A stretch of 64,000 nt of DNA from Hymenobacter cellulosilyticus (GTDB lineage: Bacteria; Bacteroidota; Bacteroidia; Cytophagales; Hymenobacteraceae), in NCBI RefSeq assembly GCF_022919215.1, contig NZ_CP095046.1, positions 3,710,501 through 3,774,500 on the forward strand. Reading direction: 5' to 3'. The notes beneath the pieces are model-generated. The model was not told the origin of the DNA. It saw only the letters and a program-made list of their open reading frames with translations, and did not search any database. Below, piece after piece: positions 44,035-54,050 of the stretch; the stretch's first letter is position 1; each line of letters begins with the position of its first letter. The translations under genes and the position numbers were made by a program.

Positions 44035-44958
44035 TTACTCGGCCAAGAGCAACACTTTCCAGGCCTCCAGTAGCTTGCCTTCCTCCAGATACTGCTTGCC
44101 CAGCAGCGTGAGTTGTTTCTTCAGCTCAGCCGGTGTTCCGCGGTGCTTGTTGAGCGTGTAGGCTACCAGGGGCTCTTGCCGGAAGGCCGCTACCTGTTCG
44201 GGTGTGGGCAAGGCTTCGCGCTCGATGTTGCCGAGGCGGCCCAGGTTGTTGCCGGTAAGCTGGTCGGAAGTGCGCAGGTGCTCAGGGAGCTGGTCGTAGC
44301 CGATGCCCATGTTGCGGTTGGGCTTGGGCACTTCAAACAGGCTGCTGCCCGCGGCCCGGCAGTACCAGTCGCCGCCGAGGCGGGCAATGGCGTCGAGCTT
44401 GAACGGGTCGATGCCGGTGCCACTGGGCAGCACGATATCCTCGCGAAAGTGGGCCAGCACGACGCGGCAGACGACCAGGTTGCCGGCCCCGTTGTTCTGG
44501 CCCAGCTCGATAACCTGCTCTACTACGCACTCGAAGGCCGCCGGAGCTTCGGCCACGCGCGGCGGCTTTACGCGCTGACTGGGCACCTCGGTAAAGCCCG
44601 CCTTGACGAACTCATTGACGCCTTTCTCATACTCGGTGCTGGCCAACGACATTTGTTCGACCATGGCGTAGTCGCAGATGTGGATGACGACTTCGGGCAC
44701 CTCGCGCACGTTTTGCAGGGTGTGCTTCTGGGAATTGTCGCGCACCCGGTTGGCAGGCGAAAATACCAGGATAGGCGGGTTGGAGCCGAAGCAGTTGAAG
44801 AAGCTGTAGGGGCTCAGATTCACGCTGCCATCGGCCGAGATGGTGCTGGCAAAGGCCACCGGGCGTGGTGCCACGGCGCCCACCAGAAACGGGTGCAGCT
44901 CACTGGGTTTGATGGTGGCCGGGTCGATGGTGCGGAACGGGGTGGGGGCAGAGGTCAT
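44035..44958 (-). CDS. Flavin reductase family protein, 307 aa
   Basis: The flavin-reductase-like (split-barrel FMN-binding) domain spans about 20-200: HPFLVGAVAPRPVAFASTIS, NLSPYSFFNCFGSNPPI, and NSQKHTLQNV. Relatives reduce FMN or FAD for partner monooxygenases, or bind FMN tightly with unknown roles. A C-terminal extension of about 90 residues (EHLRTSDQLTGNNLGRLGNI...) is typical for the Bacteroidota branch. The start at 44958 is supported by a consensus -7 box at 44997-45004, which the longer frame to 45069 would cover. Confidence 0.9.
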   Translation of the reverse strand: MTSAPTPFRTIDPATIKPSELHPFLVGAVAPRPVAFASTISADGSVNLSPYSFFNCFGSNPPILVFSPANRVRDNSQKHTLQNVREVPEVVIHICDYAMVEQMSLASTEYEKGVNEFVKAGFTEVPSQRVKPPRVAEAPAAFECVVEQVIELGQNNGAGNLVVCRVVLAHFREDIVLPSGTGIDPFKLDAIARLGGDWYCRAAGSSLFEVPKPNRNMGIGYDQLPEHLRTSDQLTGNNLGRLGNIEREALPTPEQVAAFRQEPLVAYTLNKHRGTPAELKKQLTLLGKQYLEEGKLLEAWKVLLLAE

Positions 44959-44996
44959 ACGAAGCAGGGCAAGGCGGCGAAACCGGAATTGGTGGC

Positions 44997-45004
44997 CAAA
45001 GATA
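44997..45004 (-). promoter_or_regulatory. Putative -7 box TATCTTTG for the flavin reductase gene
   Basis: Exact TAnnTTTG match on the minus strand, 38 bases before the ATG at 44958. Confidence 0.45.
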
Positions 45005-45053
45005 CTTAGCTTCGCCAGCCCCGCGTTGAGTAAGCCCCAACATCCTGCCCTGT

Positions 45054-45973
45054 ATGCTCCGAAACGCACTTCTGGCCCTGTGGCTCCCCCTCACGGCCCA
45101 GGCTTCCGCTTTGCCCCGGCCGCCGATACCCTGCGCCTGCGCCAGCACCTGCTGGCCCTGACCAGCACGCCCGAGCCCCGCAACTACCTGCACCTGAGTA
45201 GCCTCAACCAGGCGGGCGGCTATATCCGCCAGCAGCTGCAGGCCGCCGGAGCCCGCCTCAGCGAGCAGCCCTACGCGGTGCAGGGCAACACCTACCGGAA
45301 CCTGATTGGCTCCTTTGGGCCCGAAAACGGCCCGCGCCTGATTATCGGGGCGCACTACGACGTGTGCGGCGAGCAGCCCGGGGCCGACGACAACGGTACC
45401 GGCGTGGCGGCGTTGCTGGAGCTGGCCCGCCTGCTGGGGCAGCAGCCGGACTTGCCCTACCGCATCGACTTAGTAGCCTACACCCTGGAGGAGCCGCCAT
45501 TTTTCCGCACCAAAAACATGGGCAGCTACGTGCACGCCAAGACCCTGCACGACGCCGGGGTGGCCGTGAAAGGCATGGTGGCCCTGGAAATGCTGGGCTA
45601 CTACGACGACCGTCAACACACCCAGGATTACCCCGTGGGCCCGCTCAAGCTGGTCTACGGCAGCCGGGGCAACTACGTAACGGTGGCGCAGAAATTCGGG
45701 AATGGGCGCTTCGGCCGGCAGTTTGCCCGCCGCTACAAGGCTCAGGCGGCTTTGCCAGTGAAGCGCTTCAAGGCCCCGGCCTGGCTGCCCGGCATCGACT
45801 TCTCCGACCACCTCAACTACTGGCAATTCGACTACCCGGCCGTGCTGCTCACCGACACGGCATTTTACCGCAACAAGCACTACCACGAGCCCACCGACAC
45901 GCTCGACCGGCTCGACATGCGCCGCCTGGGCCTGAGCGTGGAGGCCCTGTTGGCCGTGGTGCTGGCCCTCTGA
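45054..45973 (+). CDS. M28-family metallopeptidase, secreted (frameshifted)
   Basis: About 306 residues: signal peptide MLRNALLALWLPLTAQASA, then a zinc aminopeptidase domain. Zinc ligands fit GAHYDVCG (His), GADDNGTG (bridging Asp), the catalytic Glu in TLEEPP, a ligand in VALEMLGYYDD and the last His in KHYHEPTDT. It should release amino acids from peptides in the periplasm or outside. The raw frame of the main domain is open upstream without a signal peptide; a base missing near 45121 (GGCCGCC) separates the signal peptide frame from the domain. Confidence 0.87.
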
Positions 45974-46167
45974 CAACGGCCCCCAGGCAGCAGTGCCCCA
46001 CCGGGTTTACTCCTAGTAAAGTCTGGGTGACAATAGGCCTGAAATATGATTTAACGAAGAGGAAAGCCGGCCAGAAGTCGGGATGAAGGTGGCGGGGAGA
46101 TGGCAGGAAGGTCTAAGCTTTTTGGCGAGAAGACCCAAAGAAGGCCGAAGTTGAGTTTTTGCACTAT

Positions 46168-46808
46168 TTATGGAGCGGTGCTGGGCCGGGTGCGACTAGC
46201 CGGCGCGGGCAGCTGGCCTACCCAGGCCCAGCCGGTTTGGATAAGCAGGTACTCGTTTCCGTCGGGGGTGGTATGAAACCAGTGGGGGCGACGCCGGGCC
46301 GACGCGGGCCAGCCGGCGGGGTAGTCTTCCGCATCGAGCCACTCCACTTGGCGGTGGGTAGTCCAAGAGAGACGGTCGGCACCGGGCAGCAGCTGGTACT
46401 CGGGCGGCAGGGGCGGCCCGTCGGCTGCTGACTCCGCCAGCCAGGTCTGATAGTAGGAAATTCGCTCCTCGGTGCCGGCAACAACCTGGGAGTCGTGCGC
46501 GAAACTGGGGTACACCAGCCGGATGTCGAGGTGGTAAGGCTGGCTCCGGGCGCTCAGCTGCTCGTCCCAGGCGAAGAAGGTAGTGAGCAGATGCGTGGCG
46601 GCCAGCTGCCGGATAAGGCGCGGGGGCTGCCGACCATGCCAGTGCCAGGGCCCCAGGCCGAGCTTCTTATACTCATAGTGGAAGTACTGTAAGAAGCCCA
46701 GGTCCAGGGGGCTGGCTCTGGCTGCAGGGCCAGGAGCCGGCGGACCTGCCGGCGCGGGTTACGGATTTTCTTGGCGTTGGGGTGGGAGAAAGTGCGTAAC
46801 CAGCGCAT
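46168..46808 (-). CDS. Conserved-looking hypothetical protein, about 213 aa (frameshifted)
   Basis: Two open frames join when one C is added to the C5 run near 46707: the join reads LQPEPAPLDLGFLQYFHYEY. The protein is rich in Trp, Tyr, His and Pro (GPWHWHGRQPPRLIRQL, NEYLLIQTGWAWVG) and lacks a signal peptide. The N-terminal 25 residues are basic. No family is recognised. It is divergent from the InsA-like gene, with only 66 bases between starts, so the two may share regulation. Confidence 0.6.
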
Positions 46809-46874
46809 GGTAAACGGAGTATAGACTTGCTAAGTAGATATAGCTTTTCGCCGTTTCCAGCGTGTAAACCAAGT

Positions 46875-47302
46875 ATGGACCAGACCATTTGCCCCAAGTG
46901 CCAGCACAAGGACGCCACCAAGAGCGGCATTATTGCGGGGCGGCAGCGCTACCGGTGCAAGAACTGCGGCTACCATTTCACCGTGGCCAAGATAGGCAGG
47001 GAAGTCAATACCTACTATGTGGTCAAAGCCCTGCAGCTGTATCTGGAGGGTGTGAGCTACCGGGAAATTGAGCGCCTGCTGGGCGTGAGCCACGTGAGCG
47101 TGATGAACTGGGTGAAGAAGTACGCCGTGCAGGCCCCGCGCCAAACCCAGGCCCGGCCCACGTCCCAGGTGCTGACTCAGGCGGAGCTGCAGGCCTATTT
47201 TCAGCAGCCCGAAAACTTGGTGGGGGCGGCACGGTGGTCACCGAAGCCGGCGACAAGTTTCTGGTGATGCGCTGGGAAGGGCCCACTGGCAAAAAAAGCT
47301 AG
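46875..47302 (+). CDS. IS1 InsA-like zinc-ribbon/HTH protein, probably domesticated (frameshifted)
   Basis: About 142 residues. Zinc ribbon CPKCQHKD...CKNCGYHF is followed by a helix-turn-helix (GVSYREIERLLGVSHVSVMNWVKKY) cut as GVSYREIERLLG and HVSVMNWVKKYA. This is the N-terminal half of IS1-type transposases (InsA). The rest is not a DDE domain; after repair of a deletion near 47225 the chain ends GGTVVTEAGDKFLVMRWEG... at 47302. No InsB-type frame and no terminal inverted repeats are seen. A DNA-binding regulator derived from a transposase is the better reading. Confidence 0.75.
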
Positions 47303-47444
47303 GCCAGCAGGAGGGAACAGGAGCCCGGAACCGGATTTTTCACCTTACTTGGGAGAAGCTAGGCCTAAAGGGCTGAAACTGAAAAACCTGTTCTTTCCCG
47401 GCCCTTTTACCGGCTGGTTCCCTCCAACCAATTCCCGCTTGCTT

Positions 47445-48935
47445 ATGGAACTCGGCCTCGACTCGCCCAGCCCCGACCTGTCCGCTACCACCGCCCCGAC
47501 CGATGCGCCGGTAGCCCACGACAACAACGCCGTGGAAACCAGTAAAATCTGGCAGGTGATTACCGCCTCCTCGGTGGGCACCGTCATCGAGTGGTACGAC
47601 TTCTACATCTTCGGCTCGTTGGCGGCCATCATTGGGCCGGTGCTGTTTGGCTCCCAAGGCAAGCCCGAGGAAACCCTGTTGGGCATGCTGGCCGTGTTTG
47701 GGGCCGGCTTCGTGGTGCGGCCCTTCGGGGCCCTGTTCTTCGGGCGGGTCGGCGACATGATCGGGCGCAAGTATACCTTTCTGCTCACCCTGCTCATCAT
47801 GGGCGGCTCCACGGTCGTGACGGGCCTGATTCCGAGCTACGACAAAATCGGGCTGGCCGCCCCGCTCATTGTGCTGGTGCTGCGCCTGCTGCAGGGCCTG
47901 GCCCTGGGCGGCGAATACGGCGGGGCCGCGACTTACGTGGCCGAGCACGCCCCCGATAAGCGCCGGGGCTACTTCACCAGCTTTATCCAGATAACGGCCA
48001 CCGGCGGGCTGATTCTGAGCATTCTGGTTATCGTCATCACCCGCAAGCTGACGGGAGAGGAAGCCTTCCGGGAATGGGGCTGGCGGGTGCCGTTTCTGCT
48101 CTCGGCTTTGCTGGTGGTAGCCTCTTACTACATCCGGCTCAAGCTGCACGAGTCGCCGCTGTTTGCCAAAGCCAAGGCCGAGGGCAAGACCAGCACCAGC
48201 CCCCTGCGCGACTCCTTTCTCAACCCCGTGAACCGCCGCCTGGTGCTCGTGGCCCTCTTTGGCGTGACGATGGGGCAGGGCGTGATTTTCTACACCAGTC
48301 AGTTTCAGGCCTACTCCTTTATGCAGAATACCCTGAAAATGGACCTCGTCGACGCCAGCATCGTGCTGGTAACGGCCATGCTGCTGGCCACGCCGCTGTT
48401 TGTGTACTTCGGCAGCCTCTCGGACCGCATCGGGCGCAAGCGCATCATCATGACCGGCATGCTCTGCGGAGCCTTGTTTACAATTCCGCTTTTCCACGGC
48501 ATCCAGGCTTTTGCCGGGCCGCTTACCGAAATTACGCCTGCCACCGTGGATGCCGCCGGCAAAGCCGTGCCCGCCGTTATGAAGGCTTTGGATCCCAACC
48601 TGCCCGCCATTATTGCCCTCACGTTCTGCCTCGTGCTGTTCGTGACGATGGTCTACGGGCCTATTGCGGCTTACCTGGTAGAGCTGTTTCCCACCAAAGT
48701 GCGCTACACGTCCCTGTCGGTGCCCTATCACATCGGCAACGGCGTCTTCGGGGGCTTCGTGCCGCTAGTTGCCACCTGGATTTCGGTGTGGGCCGCCACC
48801 CAGCCGGCGGGCACGTTCTGGCAGGAGCACAGTAGCCTTTCGGGCCTGCTCTACCCGGTTTTGGTGGCTCTGATCTGCTTCGTGGTGGGCATGAAGTATA
48901 TGAAAGACGTGCGCAACGTGCGGATTATGGATTAG
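47445..48935 (+). CDS. MFS transporter, metabolite:H+ symporter (ProP/ShiA-like)
   Basis: 496 residues, twelve membrane helices after a 35-residue polar N-terminus. MFS loop signatures are GRVGDMIGRKYTF (loop 2-3) and GSLSDRIGRKRII (loop 8-9); SVGTVIEWYDFYIFGSLAA is the hallmark of the MHS family (alpha-ketoglutarate, shikimate, proline/betaine, citrate). An inserted periplasmic segment of about 25 residues before helix 10 (PLTEITPATVDAAGKAVPA) is unusual in length. The start at 47445 fits the family; the longer frame to 47349 adds a leader. Substrate not determined. Confidence 0.9.
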   Translation: MELGLDSPSPDLSATTAPTDAPVAHDNNAVETSKIWQVITASSVGTVIEWYDFYIFGSLAAIIGPVLFGSQGKPEETLLGMLAVFGAGFVVRPFGALFFGRVGDMIGRKYTFLLTLLIMGGSTVVTGLIPSYDKIGLAAPLIVLVLRLLQGLALGGEYGGAATYVAEHAPDKRRGYFTSFIQITATGGLILSILVIVITRKLTGEEAFREWGWRVPFLLSALLVVASYYIRLKLHESPLFAKAKAEGKTSTSPLRDSFLNPVNRRLVLVALFGVTMGQGVIFYTSQFQAYSFMQNTLKMDLVDASIVLVTAMLLATPLFVYFGSLSDRIGRKRIIMTGMLCGALFTIPLFHGIQAFAGPLTEITPATVDAAGKAVPAVMKALDPNLPAIIALTFCLVLFVTMVYGPIAAYLVELFPTKVRYTSLSVPYHIGNGVFGGFVPLVATWISVWAATQPAGTFWQEHSSLSGLLYPVLVALICFVVGMKYMKDVRNVRIMD

Positions 48936-48953
48936 CGGGCACCGCTGTGTGTG

Positions 48954-49115
48954 CTGTCATCCTGAGCAAAGCGAAGGACCTTGCTCCATGTTCTGACAAG
49001 TGTTATTCAACCTGCTAAAGCCCTTTACTGCTCGTGTGGCAGAGGGCTTTAGCACGTTGGTAGCAGCTGCAGTAGGGTAGGAGAGGAAGGTCCTTCGCTT
49101 TGCTCAGGATGACAG
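48954..49115. repeat. REP-like palindrome, GTCATCCTGAGC family, copy 2
   Basis: Perfect 29-bp arms 48954-48982 and 49087-49115 and an inner hairpin 49018-49051 (AAAGCCCT...AGGGCTTT). Same family as 35264-35406. With flanks it fills the 310-base space between the MFS and AraC genes; nothing else is seen there. Confidence 0.85.
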
Positions 49116-49245
49116 ATTAAACAACGTCAGTACACAAGATGCCTAGCTAGGGCTCGACATGGCGTTTTTAAAATATAGGCGGCTCTGAAACGTCAGCCCC
49201 GGAATACAATGCCCGTGTGGCCGATCTTGCTCCATCCGGAAATCT

Positions 49246-49998
49246 ATGCACAATCTGAGCTACGAAATACGGCCACCGGCTGCGGCGCTGGCGCACGTAG
49301 TAGAAAGCTTCTGGCGGCTGGAAACCGGGGCCGTAGTCGATAAGCCGGTCCTGCTGCTGCCCGACGGCCGGATTGACGTGCTGTTTTCGTATTCCCGCGC
49401 CGAGCCCCTGCACGTTACGCTTCTGGGGCTGGGCACCGAGGCCGAGCAAACCACCTTGGCTGCCGGTACCGTGCTGTGCGCCGTGAGTTTGCGGCTGCCG
49501 GCGGCCGAGTACCTGCTGCGCACCCGGGTGGCCGATATCCTGAACAGCGCCCGGCCACTACCCACCGATTTCTGGGGCATTACGGCCGCGGAGTTGACCG
49601 ACTTCAACCTCTTCTGCACCAAGCTCAACGCCACGCTGCCCACGCTGCTCAGCCCGGCTCCGGACCCGCGCAAGCTGCGGCTGTTTGCGCGGCTATATGC
49701 CACCGATGGTGCCTTGCCCGTGCACGAGCTGGCTAGTGAGGCGAGCTGGAGCAGCCGGCAGATTAACCGCTACTTTCAGGAGTATTTTGGGTTGTCGCTA
49801 AAGACATACTGCGCCATTCTGCGGTTTCGGGCCTCGTTTCCGCAGCTCAAGGCCGGGCGGCTGTTTCCCGAGCAGGACTTTACCGACCAGGCCCATTTCA
49901 TCCGGGAGGTGCGCAAGTTTGCCGGCGTCCGGCCCAAGGATCTGGCCCGCAACGCCGACGACCGATTTATACAATTTTCCGCCTGGCCCCCGCAATAG
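49246..49998 (+). CDS. AraC-family transcriptional regulator
   Basis: 250 residues. The N-terminal half (LSYEIRPPAAALAHVVESFW, LLLPDGRIDVLFSYS) is the DUF6597-like sensor domain found in many Bacteroidota AraC regulators. The C-terminal half carries two HTH motifs: LPVHELASEASWSSRQINRYF cut as LPVHELASEASW and SRQINRYFQEYFG, then the second one around FTDQAHFIREVRKFAG, with the PKDL family end. It is 34 bases upstream of the FAD monooxygenase, which it probably controls. Confidence 0.9.
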   Translation: MHNLSYEIRPPAAALAHVVESFWRLETGAVVDKPVLLLPDGRIDVLFSYSRAEPLHVTLLGLGTEAEQTTLAAGTVLCAVSLRLPAAEYLLRTRVADILNSARPLPTDFWGITAAELTDFNLFCTKLNATLPTLLSPAPDPRKLRLFARLYATDGALPVHELASEASWSSRQINRYFQEYFGLSLKTYCAILRFRASFPQLKAGRLFPEQDFTDQAHFIREVRKFAGVRPKDLARNADDRFIQFSAWPPQ

Positions 49999-50003
49999 CT
50001 TTG
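49996..50003 (+). promoter_or_regulatory. Putative -7 box TAGCTTTG before the FAD monooxygenase
   Basis: Exact TAnnTTTG match overlapping the araC stop codon, 29 bases before the monooxygenase ATG. It suggests a separate transcript for the monooxygenase. Confidence 0.45.
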
Positions 50004-50032
50004 CCTTCGTAACCACTTAACCTACGAAGACC

Positions 50033-51198
50033 ATGCTTCTTACCGGTAAAAAAACCGCCATTATCGGCGCGGGCCCCGGCGGCCTGACCCTGGCCCGCCT
50101 CCTGCAGCAACACGGTGCCGACGTGACCATCTACGAGCGCGACGCTGACCGCCACGCCCGCCAGCAAGGCGCCACCCTCGATTTGCACGAAGAATCCGGC
50201 CTGCGGGCCCTGGATGCGGCGGGCCTGCTCGACGCCTTCCGAGCCCACTACCGCCCCGGGGCCGACAAGCTCCGCCTCGTCGACGCCCAGGCCACCATTC
50301 ATTTCGACCAGCACCAGGAGGAATTCAGTGCCCCGGATTTCGGGCACGCCCACTTCCGCCCCGAAATTGACCGGGGCCCCCTGCGCGACCTGCTCATGGA
50401 CTCGCTCCGGCCCGGCACCATCGTGTGGAACTCCCAGCTCCAAAGCCTGGTGCCCGCGGCCGACGGCTGGCAGCTGCAGTTTCAGGATGGGCAAATGGCC
50501 TACGCGGACCTGGTGGTGGGGGCCGACGGGGCCAACTCCAAGGTGCGGGCCCGGGTGACGCCGCTGCCGCCATTCTTCACGGGTTTCACCGTGGTGGAAG
50601 GCAGCGTGTACGAGGCGGCCCGCCACGTGCCGGCGTTGTGGGAGCTGGTCCGGGGCGGGAAAGTGTTTGCGCTGGAGGGCACTCAGTCCATTATTCTCAG
50701 CGCCAAGGGCGACGGTAGCCTGGCCTTCTACACCTGCCAGCCCACCGCCGAAAACTGGGTGCAAGCCAGCGGCATCAACTTTCGCGACTCGGCTCAGGTA
50801 GCGGCCTGGTTTGCCCGGGACTTTGCTGCCTGGAGCCCGGTTTGGCGGGAGCTGTTTACCGCCGCCGCCTATTTTGTGCCCCGGCCGCAGTACTGCATGC
50901 CCTCGATCAGTATTGGGCAGCCCAGCCCAACATTACCCTGCTCGGCGACGCGGCCCACCTCATGCCGCCCTACGCCGGCGAAGGCGTGAATATGGCCATG
51001 CTCGACGCGCTGAAACTGAGCGAATGCCTGACCAATTCTGCTTTTGCCAGCTCTCAGCAGGCCATCAGCCACTACGAAGCTGCCATGCGGGCCCGCGCCG
51101 CTGAAGCTGCCGATATGTCCATTGTATCCATGGAACAGCTGCACTCGGCTGGTGGCTTGGCTTGGATGAGTGAGTTGATGAGCAGCGGCGTGGAATAA
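50033..51198 (+). CDS. FAD-dependent monooxygenase, Tet(X)-like (frameshifted)
   Basis: About 388 residues. Rossmann FAD motif AAIIGAGPGGLTLARLL (as AIIGAGPGG), then YERDADRHARQQGATLDLHE, closely like the corresponding Tet(X) segment; FRPEIDRGPLRDLL; and the second FAD motif LLGDAAHLMPPYAGEGVNMA. Class A flavoprotein hydroxylases use NADPH and O2. Tet(X) inactivates tetracyclines, but environmental Bacteroidota carry many homologues with other substrates. A deletion in the CCC run near 50901 breaks the frame; one C restores YCMPLDQYWAAQP. The C-terminal helix is present. Confidence 0.88.
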
Positions 51199-51331
51199 GG
51201 CCCGGCGAAGTTGCGCAAGGCCGGGTGCCGGGTAGGATATGCTATTACCGCCAAGCAAAGTGCGACAATACGGGAGGGATGAAGCCCGACTTTTTCGTAA
51301 ACTGCTGCCCTTACTGCCACTGACCTCAACC

Positions 51332-53247
51332 ATGCCCCTGAATCATCCCCGCATCCGAACCTTTGAAGAGTACCAGGACGCCTACCGCCGTAGCCTCGAC
51401 AACCCCGAGCAGTTCTGGGCCGACGTCGCCGAGCCTTTCACCTGGCGCCGCAAGTGGACGTCCGTGCTCAAAGCCGATATGGTAGAAGGCCACAACGAGT
51501 GGTTTAGCGGGGCCAAGCTCAACATCACCGAAAACTGCCTGGACCGCCACCTGGCCACCCGCGGCAACAAGCTAGCCCTGATCTGGGAGCCCAACGACCC
51601 CAAGACCCGTCAGATTCGCTACACCTACCGGGAATTGCACCAGCAGGTGTGTCAGTTTGCCAACGTGCTGCTCAACAACGGCGTCGAAAAGGGGGACCGG
51701 GTCTGCCTCTACATGCCCATGATTCCGCAGCTGGCCATTGCCGTGCTGGCCTGTGCCCGGATTGGAGCCGTGCACTCCGTCATCTTCGCCGGCTTCAGCA
51801 GCACCGCCATTGCCGACCGCGTCAACGATGCCCAGGCCACGGTGGTGCTGACCTCCGACGGGCTGAACCGCGGCCCCAAGCAGATTCCGGTGAAGCGCGT
51901 GGTAGATGAGGCCCTGGAAAGCTGCCCCTCGGTGCGCCGCGTTATTGTGGTGGAGCACCTGGGCTGGCCCGTGCACATGCAGGAAGGCCGCGACGTATGG
52001 TACCACGAGGAAGCCCTGGAAGCCAGTAAGTCGTGCCCGGCCGAGGAGATGGACGCCGAAGACCTGCTCTTTATCCTCTACACCTCGGGCAGTACCGGTA
52101 AGCCCAAGGGCGTGGTGCACTCCACGGCCGGCTACATGGTCTGGGCCGACTACACCTTCCGCAACGTGTTCCAGGTCGAGGAAAACGACATTTACTGGTG
52201 CACGGCCGACATTGGCTGGGTTACGGGACACACGTATTTGCTCTACGGTCCGTTGCTCAGCGGGGCCTCCACGCTCATGTTCGAGGGTGTACCAACTTAC
52301 CCCGACGCGGGCCGCTTCTGGGAGGTAATTGACAAGCACGGCGTCAACGTGTTCTACACCGCGCCCACGGCTATCCGCAGCCTGATGGCCACGCCCCTCG
52401 ACAATGTGCTCAGCTACTCGCTCGATTCGCTGCGGGTGCTGGGCTCGGTGGGGGAGCCCATCAACGAGGAAGCCTGGCACTGGTACCACACCCACGTGGG
52501 CAAGGAGCGCTGTCCGGTGATTGACACCTGGTGGCAAACCGAAACCGGCGGCATCATGATTTCGGCCCTGGCCGGGGTGTCGCCCACCAAGCCGGCCCAC
52601 GCGGGCCAGCCCCTGCCGGGCGTGCAGCCGGTATTGCTGAATCAGGAAGGCCAGGAAATCGAAGGCAACGACCAGGAAGGTTATCTGGCCATCAAGCACC
52701 CCTGGCCGGGCATCATCCGCACCACCTACGGCGACCATGAGCGGGCCAAGCAAACCTATTTCGGACCCTATCCGGGCTACTACTTCACCGGCGACGGGGC
52801 CCGGCGCGACGAAAACGGGCTCTACCGCATCATCGGCCGCGTCGACGACGTCATCAATGTGAGTGGGCACCGCTTCGGCACGGCCGAAATTGAAAACGCC
52901 ATCAACGAGAACGACAACATCATCGAAAGCGCCGTGGTGGGCTACCCCACGACGTGAAAGGCCAAGGCATTTACGCCTTCGTTATCTGCCGCGACGGGGC
53001 CTGCGCCAACGAGGCCGACAAGCCTCGGGTGGAAGCCAGCATTATTGAGACGGTGGTAGCCCAGATTGGCAAAATCGCCAAGCCCGACAAGATTCAGATT
53101 GTGTCGGGCCTGCCCAAAACCCGCTCGGGCAAAATCATGCGCCGCATCCTGCGCAAGGTGGCCGAGGGAGAAACCAGCAACATCGGCGACGTAACCACCC
53201 TGCTCGACCCGAACGTGGTAGAGGAAATCATCAACGGCCGTAAGTAA
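51332..53247 (+). CDS. acs: Acetyl-CoA synthetase (frameshifted)
   Basis: About 638 residues, normal length. It makes acetyl-CoA from acetate, ATP and CoA through acetyl-AMP. ATP-binding motif YTSGSTGKPKGVVHST, the acetate pocket region GWVTGHTYLLYGPL, DTWWQTETGG, the hinge GRVDDVINVSGHR, and the C-terminal catalytic and acetylation-regulated Lys in PKTRSGKIMRR. The start at 51332 (MPLNHPRIRTF) fits the family. A deletion in the C4 run near 52947 splits off the last 97 residues; one C restores GYPHDVKGQGIYAF. Confidence 0.95.
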
Positions 53248-53261
53248 ATGCCTAGTTAACC

Positions 53262-53297
53262 AAAAGCCCGGCCGGTAGTCTACCGGTCGGGCTTTTT
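53262..53297 (+). terminator. Terminator after acs
   Basis: AAAAGCCC...GGGCTTTT stem of about 15 bp with one mismatch and T5. Confidence 0.85.
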
Positions 53298-53378
53298 CGT
53301 GCGGCACCTCGTAGAAGCAGTTTCCCCGCGCCAGAAACCTATAGGTGCGTTTTCGTCGTTCTGGGGCAAGCAAAAAGC

Positions 53379-53963
53379 ATGGATATCTACCTGATTCGAC
53401 ATACAAGCGTAGCTACGGCGGCCGGCATCTGCTACGGGCAAACCGACGTGGCGCTGAGTTCGCGCTACGAGCAGGAAAAGGAGCGGCTGTGCCGGGTGCT
53501 GGCCGCTGGGCTGGGCGCCGGAGCCGTGCGGGCCTATGCCAGCCCCCTGTCGCGCTGCCGCATTCTGGCCGAAGACGTGGTCGAAGGACCTATCTGTCTG
53601 GATGAGCGGCTGAAAGAGTACCACTTTGGCCGCTGGGAAATGCAGGCCTGGGCCGAGCTGCCCGGCCACGAGCTGGAGCCCTGGAAGGCCGACTTCGTGA
53701 CCCAGCGCGCGCCCGAGGGCGAAACCTTCACCGAAGTGCAGCAGCGGGCCGTGGCCTTCCTCACCGAAGTGCTGACCCAGCCCGCCGCCGAGCCGGAGGC
53801 CGATGTGCTGATATTCGCCCACGCCGCCCTGATCCGCACCCTGCTCTGCCACTGCCTCGGCTTGCCCCTAGCCAACGCCTTTCGCCTCAATATCGACTAC
53901 GGCTCGGTAACCAAGGTGCGCTACCAGAACCAGCAGTTCCTGCTCGACTATGTGAACCGCTAA
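53379..53963 (+). CDS. Histidine phosphatase, alpha-ribazole-phosphatase-like
   Basis: 194 residues. The catalytic RHT motif is at R7-H8 (YLIRHTS), the second Arg in SPLSRCR, the proton donor region LKEYHFGRWEM, and the second catalytic His in IFAHAALIR. The layout and length match CobC-type alpha-ribazole phosphatases of cobalamin nucleotide-loop assembly, but no cobalamin gene is near, and related proteins act on other phosphate esters. The gene stands between two terminators as a single unit. Confidence 0.82.
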   Translation: MDIYLIRHTSVATAAGICYGQTDVALSSRYEQEKERLCRVLAAGLGAGAVRAYASPLSRCRILAEDVVEGPICLDERLKEYHFGRWEMQAWAELPGHELEPWKADFVTQRAPEGETFTEVQQRAVAFLTEVLTQPAAEPEADVLIFAHAALIRTLLCHCLGLPLANAFRLNIDYGSVTKVRYQNQQFLLDYVNR

Positions 53964-53989
53964 TGCCGTAGCAGGTACTTATAAACACT

Positions 53990-54025
53990 AAAAAGCCCGC
54001 CCGGAGCAATTCCGGGCGGGCTTTT
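53990..54025. terminator. Bidirectional terminator, 16-bp stem
   Basis: Arms 53990-54005 and 54010-54025 with A5/T5 borders between converging genes. Confidence 0.9.
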
Positions 54026-54050
54026 TTGGCGTAAAAGGGCAGTCTTGCGA

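Noticed and set aside
46827..47302. Complete IS1-type insertion sequence
   Set aside because: Only an InsA-like part is present; no DDE frame, terminal inverted repeats or target duplication are seen.
47340..48731. 463-codon open frame antisense to the MFS transporter
   Set aside because: Gly/His/Gln-rich shadow of a membrane-protein gene.
51572..52870. 432-codon open frame antisense to acs
   Set aside because: acs is certain and the antisense frame has no motif or start context.
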